Source: an uncultured Oscillospiraceae bacterium (lineage in GTDB: Bacteria; Bacillota; Clostridia; Oscillospirales; Oscillospiraceae). From it: a stretch of 11,499 nt of DNA. The notes under the pieces were generated by a model. It made no database searches. It worked only from the letters and a program-made list of their open reading frames with translations, and had not been told where the DNA came from. Shown piece by piece: positions 1 to 6,029 of the stretch. Every line of letters starts with the position of its first letter. Within the stretch, counting starts at the first letter, position 1. Location: NCBI GenBank assembly GCA_934573935.1, contig CAKTMO010000035.1, forward strand, positions 1-11,499, written 5' to 3'. Position numbers and translations under genes: made by a program.

Positions 1-48
1 CGGAGAGCGGAAAGCGGATCATCAAGAACGTGCTGGGCAAGACGCAGG
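1..48 (+). pseudogene. integrase gene fragment (deleted second copy)
   Basis: These bases match positions 2208-2255 of the complete integrase gene in this window with a single mismatch (g14 against a2221). They encode residues 30-45 of that protein (P-E-S-G-K-R-I-I-K-N-V-L-G-K-T-Q). After base 48 the match jumps to the region about 300 bases downstream of the integrase stop, so roughly 1.3 kb has been lost relative to the intact copy. Both parents carry CGCAG at the junction (2250-2254 and 3575-3579; here 43-47), which fits a microhomology deletion, with two extra bases (gt, 48-49). The fragment begins at the window edge, so the upstream part of this copy is unseen. It cannot encode an active recombinase. 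Confidence 0.85.
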
Positions 49-49
49 T

Positions 50-97
50 ATACGCTTTTCTCCGTTGTTTCCGCCCCATTTTTTCTGTTCGTGGGTC
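50..97 (+). repeat. direct repeat, left copy (matches 3580-3627)
   Basis: This 48-base stretch aligns without gaps to 3580-3627 with four mismatches, in the same orientation. It ends in GTGGGTCA (91-98), the motif that occurs as a 12-base-spaced pair at the right copy. It may be an element end or arm-type integrase binding region. Its sequence diverges from the right copy after the motif, and the XRE gene ends only 17 bases further on. Confidence 0.85.
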
Positions 98-113
98 AAA
101 ATGTAATGTTTTC

Positions 114-1019
114 CTAAGTCTCCGCTGTATTGCGGTCCGCTTTTTTCTCTTCCCGCTTCACGCGCCAGGCGGCAAGTGTGCGCACGAGTAAAACGTTAAC
201 GAGTGCCAAACGCACATAACTATACAGAATGTTGATCAAAAAATACGGGGAAAAATTGCTGTAGTTATGCAGATTATCTCTCCACAGCGGCATGACGCCG
301 TAGCTCATCAAAAGCGGCAGCACAACGAGCGCGGCAACCCAGCCGACGATAAGCCATGTAACCTCTTTTTTCGTTGCGGACACCTTGAGCGTCCGGTAGG
401 AGCACACTGTGCAGAGGATCATCAGGACCATGCCAATGAACTGCACCCACGCGATGGAAAGGCGCGCATAGTTCATCTGCGCCGTCCAAAGGTGCGTCAT
501 AAAGATGGTTGTCCACGAAAGACCTGTCGCAAAACGGAGATAGAGATCAATACAGAGATAGACCGCCCAGCCGCAGCAGAGACCAACACGCTGCTTCACA
601 GCAAAGCAGATGATGCCGCAGATGAGGAACGGTGACGCGAACAGCAGCCCTGTCAGCGGATCACCGGCGAGCAGCAGGCAAAAAACCAGAATGACTGCAC
701 CAGTACACAGTAAAACTGTTCCAGCGATGGTACGGCGCTTTTCACGCTCGGGTGTTGCCTGCGGTGCAAAGGACGCGGGTACAGTTTGTGCCGCAGGCAT
801 GGCTGTTTCCGTCTTCGGCACCTCCTCGCCGCGCACGAGTTCGTCAAGCGTCACGCCAAAAAGCTCAGAGAGCTTTAAGAGTTTGTCCAGTTCGGGGATA
901 GAAGCGTCGGTCTCCCATTTGGATACGCTCTGGCGCGAAATGTCCAACGCATCGGCAAGATCGCCTTGCGACCAGTTTTTCTGTGTGCGTAGGCGCACGA
1001 TGTTCTCTCCAAGTGTCAT
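114..1019 (-). CDS. XRE-family regulator with C-terminal membrane domain
   Basis: The 301-residue protein has an N-terminal Cro/C1-type helix-turn-helix (residues 6-60; recognition helices around WSQGDLADALDISRQSVSKW) of the sort that binds a palindromic operator. After a Pro/Ala/Thr-rich linker (70-95) come about six hydrophobic segments (roughly 97-119, 121-141, 146-165, 188-208, 218-240, 258-284) and a basic tail. The architecture suggests a repressor tethered to the membrane; what the membrane part senses is unknown. The ATG start at 1019 is supported by AGGAGA about ten bases upstream, and the stop is TAG. It is a single gene on the minus strand, with a 15-bp palindrome upstream (1105-1119) that may be its operator. 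It could be cargo of the neighbouring integrative element, but no partner gene (such as an ABC transporter or a toxin) adjoins it. Fold assignment is confident; function is inferred. Confidence 0.9.
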   Translation of the reverse strand: MTLGENIVRLRTQKNWSQGDLADALDISRQSVSKWETDASIPELDKLLKLSELFGVTLDELVRGEEVPKTETAMPAAQTVPASFAPQATPEREKRRTIAGTVLLCTGAVILVFCLLLAGDPLTGLLFASPFLICGIICFAVKQRVGLCCGWAVYLCIDLYLRFATGLSWTTIFMTHLWTAQMNYARLSIAWVQFIGMVLMILCTVCSYRTLKVSATKKEVTWLIVGWVAALVVLPLLMSYGVMPLWRDNLHNYSNFSPYFLINILYSYVRLALVNVLLVRTLAAWRVKREEKKADRNTAET

Positions 1020-1104
1020 AAATAGCGGTTCTCCTTTGCGGATTTTCTGCGTTCAGTTTACCAAAAGGCACGCCAAAAGTCCACCAAGTGGGGTTGAAAA
1101 ATTG

Positions 1105-1119
1105 GCAACCAGCGGTTGC
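1105..1119. promoter_or_regulatory. palindrome GCAACC-AGC-GGTTGC, candidate operator
   Basis: A perfect 6-bp inverted repeat with a 3-bp centre lies about 86 bases upstream of the XRE regulator start. Size and symmetry suit a dimeric helix-turn-helix protein, so autoregulation is plausible. No well-placed -10/-35 pair could be assigned with confidence, so this rests on symmetry and position only. Confidence 0.35.
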
Positions 1120-1268
1120 ATCTTATCAAAAGGGCTGTAAAACAACCTTTTTGATAGAATTTGCATTTGCCCAGCAAAAAATCAAAAATGAACCAGCCCA
1201 CGGATTGATCATATTTTTTATCATTGACACAATAGCGACAGGATCACGCAGCCCGGCGGGGCCGCGTC

Positions 1269-1317
1269 ACCGGAGAAAGCGGACACACGCCATTGGCGTG
1301 CATCCGTTTTCTCCGGT
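1269..1317. repeat. 49-nt extended hairpin
   Basis: Outer arms 1269-1283 and 1303-1317 are complementary over 15 bases with one G·T position. Inside them CACGCCA (1286-1292) and TGGCGTG (1294-1300) pair perfectly. Neither strand shows a strong T-run directly after it, so it is not a typical intrinsic terminator. It may be a structured RNA element, an origin-like structure, or part of a mobile-element control region. Confidence 0.5.
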
Positions 1318-1636
1318 TGTTCTTTCGGTGGCGATTTTACCAGCAGCTCAAGACCGTGCTGTGGCCGGGAGAGAGAAGGCCCCCTGTTTCGCCGTGTGAG
1401 CCCTTGTGTGCGATCCTGTTGGCGAAGGCGAGTGTGTACTCGCTTTCGTCTGGGAAAGCAAACGTGGTCCGTTTGTGCGAGAAATTGAAAAGCGGGATGA
1501 GAAACGGTTAGGGGCAGCGTTGTGGCGGTAATTTTTTGGCGATATTTGCGGGAGTGTCTATTGGCGAAAAGTCGAACTTTACAGGAAGGTTTTTCGGGTG
1601 GCGAAAGCCGTTCGATTTTAGTACAGTACAGATAAA

Positions 1637-1693
1637 GAGAGGTGCCCCTAATCGGGCACCTCTCGCCCACAAAGCCCCGCAGTGCGGGGCTTT
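1637..1693. terminator. tandem hairpins, probable bidirectional terminator
   Basis: Hairpin 1 pairs GAGAGGTGCCC (1637-1647) with GGGCACCTCTC (1654-1664) across a 6-base loop. Hairpin 2 pairs AAAGCCCCGC (1671-1680) with GCGGGGCTTT (1684-1693) across AGT. The second has the A-stem-T form typical of a terminator that works on both strands, although its T-run is short. No gene ends immediately upstream on either strand, which hints at an unannotated transcript. Confidence 0.55.
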
Positions 1694-2119
1694 CCGGGGT
1701 TTTGAAACCGCAGTCTAAGGTGCACCTTGAGAGGCACTTTCGCAGTCATAGGTGAACGTCAGGCACAGAAAAGGCCCGTGACGGCGGACTTTTCAAGGTG
1801 ACCGTTCCGCAGGCGTTTGAGAAATTTCCCGTTTTCAACCACACGAAAAAGTGCTTTTTGTCAGCGGCAATTTTCAGCGCAGATCGTACATATTTTGCGC
1901 CGCTGTAGTCAATGGAGAGGGCTTCTTGACCGTCTGAAAATCGCACCGCTGTAACCAAAGAAGAATGTCTCTGGCAGCGCAGAAATTGCGCCGCAATAGG
2001 CAAAGATAAGGCGGCGTGGCTCCGGGGTGGCAAATGATAACTTTCTGATAACAGTTCCATCTTTGGATAGCTTTGTCCCCTTGATTACGGTATTGTTCGT
2101 TGCGAAAGGGGTTGATTTT

Positions 2120-3280
2120 ATGCCAAAAAGACGAGCAAACGGTGAGGGAAATATCCGCAAGCGAAAGGATGGCCGCTGGGAGGGCCGGTACACGGCGGGC
2201 TATGACCCGGAGAGCGGAAAACGGATCATCAAGAACGTGCTGGGCAAGACGCAGGCCGAGGTCAAGGAGAAACTCAAAGCCGCGATCAGCGAAAGTCAGC
2301 GGCTGGACGTATCCAAAGCCGGGACTTACACAGTGGCATCGTGGGTGCGGACGTGGTACGAGGTCTACGCCGAGCCCCGCATCCGGCCAAACACCAAAGC
2401 GTACTATGCGAACTACATCGAAAACCACATCATCCCCGGAATTGGGGACGTCCCGCTGGATAAACTGACCACCATCCAGATCCAGCGGTTTTACAACAAC
2501 CTCCAAAAGAGCGGGCGAATTCAACGCAAAAATTTTCCCGAACTCAGGGACAAAAGCCTCAGCCCCAGAGTGGTTCGCGGCGTTCACACACTGCTGCACA
2601 ACTGCCTGGAGCAGGCGGTGGCGGAGCGGCTGATCCTCACCAACCCCGCCCAGGGCTGCAAGCTGCCACAGCTTGAAAAGAAAGAAATGAAGATCCTGCC
2701 GCAAGAGAAAATCGGCCTGTATCTTGCGGAAGCGGAGCGCCGAGGGCTTCTTGCAGCCTTCTATCTGGAGTTGACCACGGGCCTGCGGAGAGGGGAACTG
2801 CTGGCCCTCCAATGGACGGACTTAGATGTAGAGAGCAAAACGCTTTCCGTCACCAAGCAGGTAAATCGAATCAACGGGGAACTGGTGGTCAGTCCGCCGA
2901 AAACACGCAATTCTGTGCGAACGCTGGCTCTCCCTCAGCAGGCAGTCGACCTACTGATTGCCGAGCACAAAAAGCACCCAACAAACCCGTATCTGTTCCC
3001 ATCGCCCAAGACCGGAACCATGTATGACCCGGACGCCTTTCGACGGACGCATGATAAAATTCTGAAAGCCATCGGCGCGGAGCACATCCGATTCCATGAT
3101 CTGCGCCACACCTTCGCCACACTGTCCCTGAAAAGCGGGGTGGATGTGAAAACGCTGTCCGGCGCGCTGGGCCACTACTCGGCGGGTTTCACATTGAACA
3201 CCTACACCCACGCCACAGCGCAGATGAAACAGGATGCCGCGGACACCATCGGCGGGGTCATCAGCCAGCAGATGCGGTAA
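2120..3280 (+). CDS. site-specific tyrosine recombinase (integrase)
   Basis: The 386-residue protein is a full-length integrase of the Tn916/phage type. Residues 8-55 form a small basic N-terminal arm-binding domain (GEGNIRKRKDGRW...). Residues 68-170 are the SAM-like core-binding domain, and 190-375 the catalytic domain. The catalytic set is complete: Arg223 (TTGLRRGE), Lys261 (SPPKT hairpin), His326 and Arg329 (HDLRH), His352 (LGH) and the nucleophile Tyr362 (NTYTHA). The frame is open from 2027, but I choose the ATG at 2120 because AAAGGGG precedes it and the protein then starts MPKRRANGEG, as this family does. It integrates and excises DNA at a specific site. The tRNA-Val 3' fragment 180 bases downstream is the likely target-derived core. 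No excisionase gene is recognised upstream. Nothing suggests inactivation. Confidence 0.96.
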   Translation: MPKRRANGEGNIRKRKDGRWEGRYTAGYDPESGKRIIKNVLGKTQAEVKEKLKAAISESQRLDVSKAGTYTVASWVRTWYEVYAEPRIRPNTKAYYANYIENHIIPGIGDVPLDKLTTIQIQRFYNNLQKSGRIQRKNFPELRDKSLSPRVVRGVHTLLHNCLEQAVAERLILTNPAQGCKLPQLEKKEMKILPQEKIGLYLAEAERRGLLAAFYLELTTGLRRGELLALQWTDLDVESKTLSVTKQVNRINGELVVSPPKTRNSVRTLALPQQAVDLLIAEHKKHPTNPYLFPSPKTGTMYDPDAFRRTHDKILKAIGAEHIRFHDLRHTFATLSLKSGVDVKTLSGALGHYSAGFTLNTYTHATAQMKQDAADTIGGVISQQMR

Positions 3281-3284
3281 ATAC

Positions 3285-3330
3285 GCAAAAAAATACAGGG
3301 CCAGACAGGAAAATTCCTGTCTGGCCCTGT
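3285..3330 (-). terminator. long hairpin with minus-strand T-run
   Basis: Arms 3295-3311 and 3314-3330 are perfectly complementary (17 bp around a 2-base centre). Read on the minus strand the stem is followed by TATTTTTTTGCG, the form of an intrinsic terminator. It lies 14 bases after the integrase stop and would block transcripts coming from the right; on the plus strand it lacks a T-run but could still protect or end the integrase mRNA. Confidence 0.75.
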
Positions 3331-3356
3331 CCGGTACTTTCCGCGCCTTTCCCCGT

Positions 3357-3376
3357 GTGGGTCAGCGTGTGAGTCT
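3357..3376 (+). repeat. GTGGGTCA motif pair (second copy degenerate)
   Basis: GTGGGTCA at 3357-3364 is followed 12 bases later by GTGAGTCT (3369-3376). The same motif with the same 12-base period recurs on the other side of the tRNA fragment. Short direct repeats flanking a core site are what arm-type integrase binding sites look like; the assignment is inferred. Confidence 0.45.
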
Positions 3377-3418
3377 TGAAGGAACGCCAAAAATTAAGTG
3401 CCACAAAAAGTTGCAGAT

Positions 3419-3459
3419 TATAGAAGAAAATCACCGGAATCAAGTGATTCCGGTGATTT
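3419..3459 (-). terminator. hairpin terminator behind the tRNA fragment
   Basis: Arms 3428-3442 and 3445-3459 pair perfectly over 15 bases. On the minus strand the stem begins two bases after the CCA end of the tRNA fragment and runs into TTTTCTTCTA, so it is an intrinsic terminator in the place expected for the original tRNA gene. This suggests that both the tRNA 3' end and its terminator were captured or duplicated. Confidence 0.75.
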
Positions 3460-3460
3460 C

Positions 3461-3506
3461 TGGTGGAGACTACTGGACTCGAACCAGTGGCCTCATGCGT
3501 GTGAAG
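3461..3506 (-). tRNA. tRNA-Val(CAC) 3' fragment, probable att core
   Basis: On the minus strand the sequence reads through an anticodon loop TTCACAC (anticodon CAC), the 3' anticodon strand GCATG, variable loop AGGCC, a perfect T-arm (ACTGG-TTCGAGT-CCAGT), the acceptor 3' strand AGTCTCC, a discriminator A and an encoded CCA. The 5' half is missing: beyond 3506 only two of five anticodon-stem pairs could form, and no D-arm or 5' acceptor strand (GGAGACT expected) follows. It cannot give a functional tRNA. Tyrosine integrases commonly use tRNA 3' halves as attachment sites, with crossover near the anticodon loop, and the integrase gene is adjacent, so I read this as the core of an att site. The mini-frame over it (D-S-N-Q-W-P-H-A-C-E) is a translation artefact. 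Confidence 0.85.
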
Positions 3507-3579
3507 ATTCGATAGGGACGTCTTCTGCCGAATTTTGGGAGAATAAAGCGGGTTTGCCGCAGAATTCCATCACCCGCAG

Positions 3580-3640
3580 ATACGCTTTACTCCACTGTTT
3601 CCGCCCCGTTTTTTCTGTTCGTGGGTCACAGCGTGGGTCA
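3580..3640 (+). repeat. direct repeat, right copy, with GTGGGTCA pair
   Basis: Positions 3580-3627 match 50-97 with four mismatches. The block ends with two exact GTGGGTCA motifs, 3621-3628 and 3633-3640, spaced 12 bases. The left copy keeps only one. The last bases supply the stop codon (TGA, 3640-3638 on the minus strand) of the phzF remnant, so this is a junction between accessory DNA and the flank. Confidence 0.85.
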
Positions 3641-3964
3641 AATAAAAATTTCCTCCTCTGCAAATAACACCGCCTTACCTACCAGTTCTACACGATTCCC
3701 CAGGAATTCACAATACAGTGTTCCCCCGCGTCGGGATGACTGATAAGCGGTGAGCGCGGTTTTGCCAAGTCGGTTGCCCCAATAAGGGACGATGTAACAT
3801 TGCCCAGAGCCACAGACCGGATCTTCCGCCACACTGCACTTGGGTGCAAACGTCCAGCTGACGCAGTCATAGTCATGGTCTCCGGCAGCCGTTAGATTCA
3901 GCAGAAAACCGTCCAGTTGGCGAACCTTTTCCCGATTCGGAACAGCCTGCCGTACCTGCTCCGC
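3638..3964 (-). pseudogene. PhzF/DapF-fold protein, C-terminal remnant
   Basis: The minus strand carries 108 uninterrupted codons ending in TGA at 3638. They read like the C-terminal 40% of a PhzF-family (phenazine biosynthesis-like isomerase) protein, including the signature A-E-D-P-V-C-G-S-G-Q-C (residues 46-56), then an Ala/Gly/Tyr-rich strand region (SSRRGGTLYCEF) and the final strand GKAVLFAEEEIF. Family members are about 260-300 residues, with the catalytic Glu near residue 45; that half is absent. The remnant starts right after the TAA stop of dctM and in the same frame, with no ATG or ribosome binding site, so it is a 5'-truncated gene. A product could arise only by readthrough or from an internal GTG (3832). 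Family assignment rests on the motif and the C-terminal pattern. Confidence 0.8.
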
Positions 3965-5275
3965 TTAGTATCCCATTGCGTGATTGGGGAACATGACCAG
4001 AAGCTGGGGGAACAGCATCATGAAAATGCAGGCAACGATGAAAATAATAACGTAGGGGATGACCGCCTTATACATATCCTTCAGCTGCACGCCCGGAGGG
4101 GCCACGCCCAGCAGATAGAACATGTTGATGCCGAAGGGCGGGGTAATCATGCCCAGGCAGAGGGTGATGCACAGGGTCAGGACCGTGGCGTTGAGGTCCA
4201 GAGAGGAGGACCGGATGATCGGCAGCAGAATGGGGATGGCGATCATGATGATGGGCGTGGTGTCCAGGAACATGCCCATGACGAAAAAGAGGGCGAAGAT
4301 GATGAGCATCAGGGGCAGGCCGTCCAGCTGCGCGCTGCGGAAGGCGTTGGCCACCACGTCGGACAGGCGGGTGATGTTCACCAGGGAGTTGTACGCCGCG
4401 CCGCCCATGAGAATCCACATCAGCATGGCAGAGACTTCCATGGTCTGCACCAAGGATGCCTTCAGGTTCTTCAGCGTCAGCTTCCGGGTGATCAACGCGT
4501 ATACCAGAGAGGCGAAGGCGCCTACGCCAGCCGCTTCCGTGGGCGTGGCGACACCGGCATAAATGCAGCCCAGCACCAGCACGATGATGGCGATGGGGGC
4601 AACGACCTTGCCGAAGACCCGGAATTTTTCACCCCAGGAGGGACGCTCCGCCTTGGGGATGGCGGGCCCCAGCTTGGGATTGATGGCGCAGCGGACGCCA
4701 ATGTAGATGATGAACAGGATGGCCAGGCCCACGCCGGGCAGCACGCCGCCGACGAACAGCCATCCGGCGGACACGCCGGTGTAGGAGGCCATGATGATCA
4801 TGATGGTGGAGGGAGGAATGATGGGCCCCAGGCAACCGCCGGCCAGCACAGGGCCGCAGGCCAGGGATTTGTCATAGCCCCGGTTGATCATCTCCGGCAG
4901 GGCGATAAGGCCCATGGCGATGGTGGCGGTTGCGGCCACGCCGCTCATAGCGGCGATCACAGCCGTGGTGGCCACGGTGGCCATAGCCAGGCCGCCCTTC
5001 ACACCACCCAGCCACTTGTGGAAGAATTCATAGATATCGCTGCCGATGCCGGAGGTCTGCAAAAACGCGGCCATCAGCACGAACATGGGAATTGCCAGCA
5101 GCGATTCCGACTGCATCTGATTCACAAAGGCCGCGTTCAGGACGTTCATCTGCGCGGGGCCGAAGAAGATCAGCAGGATCGCGGAGGCAACGCTCATCAG
5201 CGCAAAGCAGATGGGGATGCCCAGCGCCATCAGGGCCACCAGGCCGATCAGCAAAATGATGATTTCAGGGCTCAT
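3965..5275 (-). CDS. dctM: TRAP transporter large permease (DctM family)
   Basis: The 436-residue protein is hydrophobic throughout, with about 11-13 membrane segments. It has the hallmarks of the TRAP large subunit: the start MSPEIIILLIGLVALMALG, the conserved G-C-L-G-P-I-I-P-P-S (147-156), and GVATPTEAAGVGA (241-253). DctM forms the sodium-coupled elevator that moves the carboxylate delivered by DctP, in complex with DctQ. It overlaps dctQ by four bases (ATGA), indicating translational coupling, and it is the last gene of the operon. Length is normal for the family and the C-terminus (LLVMFPNHAMGY) looks native although the phzF remnant begins at once after the stop. No terminator is seen directly behind it; the first strong minus-strand terminators are at 3459 and 3330. 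Confidence 0.97.
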   Translation of the reverse strand: MSPEIIILLIGLVALMALGIPICFALMSVASAILLIFFGPAQMNVLNAAFVNQMQSESLLAIPMFVLMAAFLQTSGIGSDIYEFFHKWLGGVKGGLAMATVATTAVIAAMSGVAATATIAMGLIALPEMINRGYDKSLACGPVLAGGCLGPIIPPSTIMIIMASYTGVSAGWLFVGGVLPGVGLAILFIIYIGVRCAINPKLGPAIPKAERPSWGEKFRVFGKVVAPIAIIVLVLGCIYAGVATPTEAAGVGAFASLVYALITRKLTLKNLKASLVQTMEVSAMLMWILMGGAAYNSLVNITRLSDVVANAFRSAQLDGLPLMLIIFALFFVMGMFLDTTPIIMIAIPILLPIIRSSSLDLNATVLTLCITLCLGMITPPFGINMFYLLGVAPPGVQLKDMYKAVIPYVIIFIVACIFMMLFPQLLVMFPNHAMGY

Positions 5276-5886
5276 TCGTCGCTCCCGCCTTTCTGATCCT
5301 TAGAATTTTCGTTGTCAGGAAGCCGCTCTGTGGCCTTCACCTGGTCGATGGCCTCCGCCACCTCGTCGGAGTTGGAGGTCAGCTCGATCCTGCCCATCAG
5401 GGCGGCAATATTCTTGATAAGCTCGCTGACGGCCTGGAGAAACATCAGGCCGGAGCCCAGGGGGACCCAGAAGCGGATCGTCCACATGGGGGAGCCCCAC
5501 ACGGAGGAGATGCGCTCATTTCTCATAAAGGATGTATAGAACAGGGTCCAGCCGAAGCGGAACGTCAGCGCCATGCAGACCAGCGCCAGAATGGCGGTGA
5601 TGATGCCGACGATGTACTTGCCCTTCGGCGGAAATTTGTTGTATGCCAGGTCGACCCGGACGAAGCCGCCCTTCCAGTAGCAGTATCCGCCGCAGGCCAT
5701 GAGCATCAGGCCCCAGATCTGGATGATGAGTTCCCAGGCCCAGACCGTGGGATGGTTGAGAACATAGCGGGAAAAGACCTCAAACGAAGTCAGGACGATC
5801 ATAGGCAGCAGTATCCAGGAAAACAGCTTGCCGATGAATTGGTTGAGGGCGTCGATGCCGCCGGATAATTTCAGCAGTGCCTTCAT
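5272..5886 (-). CDS. dctQ: TRAP transporter small permease (DctQ family)
   Basis: The 204-residue protein has four predicted membrane helices (about 20-40, 50-70, 90-112, 135-160) and the DctQ pattern F-E-V-F-S-R-Y-V-L-N (35-44). It forms the membrane scaffold with DctM. The C-terminal 38 residues are hydrophilic and charged (ending GGSDE) and probably cytoplasmic, longer than in many homologues. The ATG at 5886 follows a purine-rich GGAGAAGGAAA, somewhat distant. It is separated from dctP by 143 bases holding a strong hairpin and overlaps dctM by four bases. Confidence 0.95.
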   Translation of the reverse strand: MKALLKLSGGIDALNQFIGKLFSWILLPMIVLTSFEVFSRYVLNHPTVWAWELIIQIWGLMLMACGGYCYWKGGFVRVDLAYNKFPPKGKYIVGIITAILALVCMALTFRFGWTLFYTSFMRNERISSVWGSPMWTIRFWVPLGSGLMFLQAVSELIKNIAALMGRIELTSNSDEVAEAIDQVKATERLPDNENSKDQKGGSDE

Positions 5887-5951
5887 AGCTTTTGATTTCC
5901 TTCTCCTTTCCGGTAAACACCAGGGACGCCTCTCCGCATTTCAGAGCCCGC

Positions 5952-5981
5952 GGCATGGGGCGGCATATGCCGCTCCATGCC
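5952..5981 (-). promoter_or_regulatory. intercistronic hairpin between dctP and dctQ
   Basis: Two 15-base arms (5952-5966, 5967-5981) are complementary with one G·T pair and meet at CATATG. The minus-strand continuation (GCGGGCTCTG) has no T-run, so this is not a classic terminator. It lies just after the binding-protein gene. By analogy with other binding-protein operons it could stabilise the upstream mRNA or attenuate transcription, so that DctP is made in excess over the permease. Confidence 0.55.
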
Positions 5982-6029
5982 ATAGGCCGGAGAAGGGAGA
6001 GGAATGTATCACAGAGCAAAGTGCCGGGA

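Larger units (their letters stand above)
1020..2119. other. 1.1 kb gene-free region between regulator and integrase
   Basis: Reading frames here (for example a 149-codon one on the minus strand at 1221-1670) run through perfect hairpins, are rich in Arg/Pro/Cys, and lack a convincing ribosome binding site, so I do not call genes. What can be seen is a palindrome at 1105-1119, a weaker dyad (1124-1133 with 1146-1156), a 49-nt hairpin at 1269-1317, a tandem pair of hairpins at 1637-1693, and a direct heptamer repeat TGATAAC (2035-2041, 2046-2052; 11-bp period) ahead of the integrase. About 340 bases from 1700 to 2034 show nothing I can name. A structured or small RNA, or an element control region, is possible. 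Confidence 0.5.
2120..3640 (+). mobile_element. solitary integrase plus attachment module
   Basis: The integrase gene, the tRNA-Val 3' fragment (3461-3506) and the GTGGGTCA arm-like motifs (3357-3376, 3621-3640) form one compact module. A second copy of it, with an internal deletion, lies at the left window edge. No relaxase, coupling protein, secretion, replication or phage structural gene is seen, so either the cargo and transfer genes lie outside the window or the element has decayed. The left boundary is not defined by the sequence; the right one is put at the edge of the phzF remnant. Confidence 0.45.

Noticed and set aside
1221..1670. 149-codon minus-strand frame in the gene-free region
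   Set aside because: It reads through both the 49-nt hairpin and the first tandem hairpin, is Arg/Pro/Cys rich, and has no ribosome binding site or recognisable domain.
1746..2060. 104-codon minus-strand frame upstream of the integrase
   Set aside because: No ribosome binding site or family resemblance; a competing 50-codon plus-strand frame over the same DNA looks equally plausible, so neither is called.
3398..3667. Plus-strand frame with the peptide LDSNQWPHACE
   Set aside because: This peptide is the usual artefact of translating the complement of a tRNA 3' end; the DNA is the tRNA-Val fragment.
3917..5296. 459-codon plus-strand frame opposite dctM
   Set aside because: Composition is an extreme run of His, Gln, Gly and Asp, the mirror of hydrophobic codons in dctM; it is a shadow.
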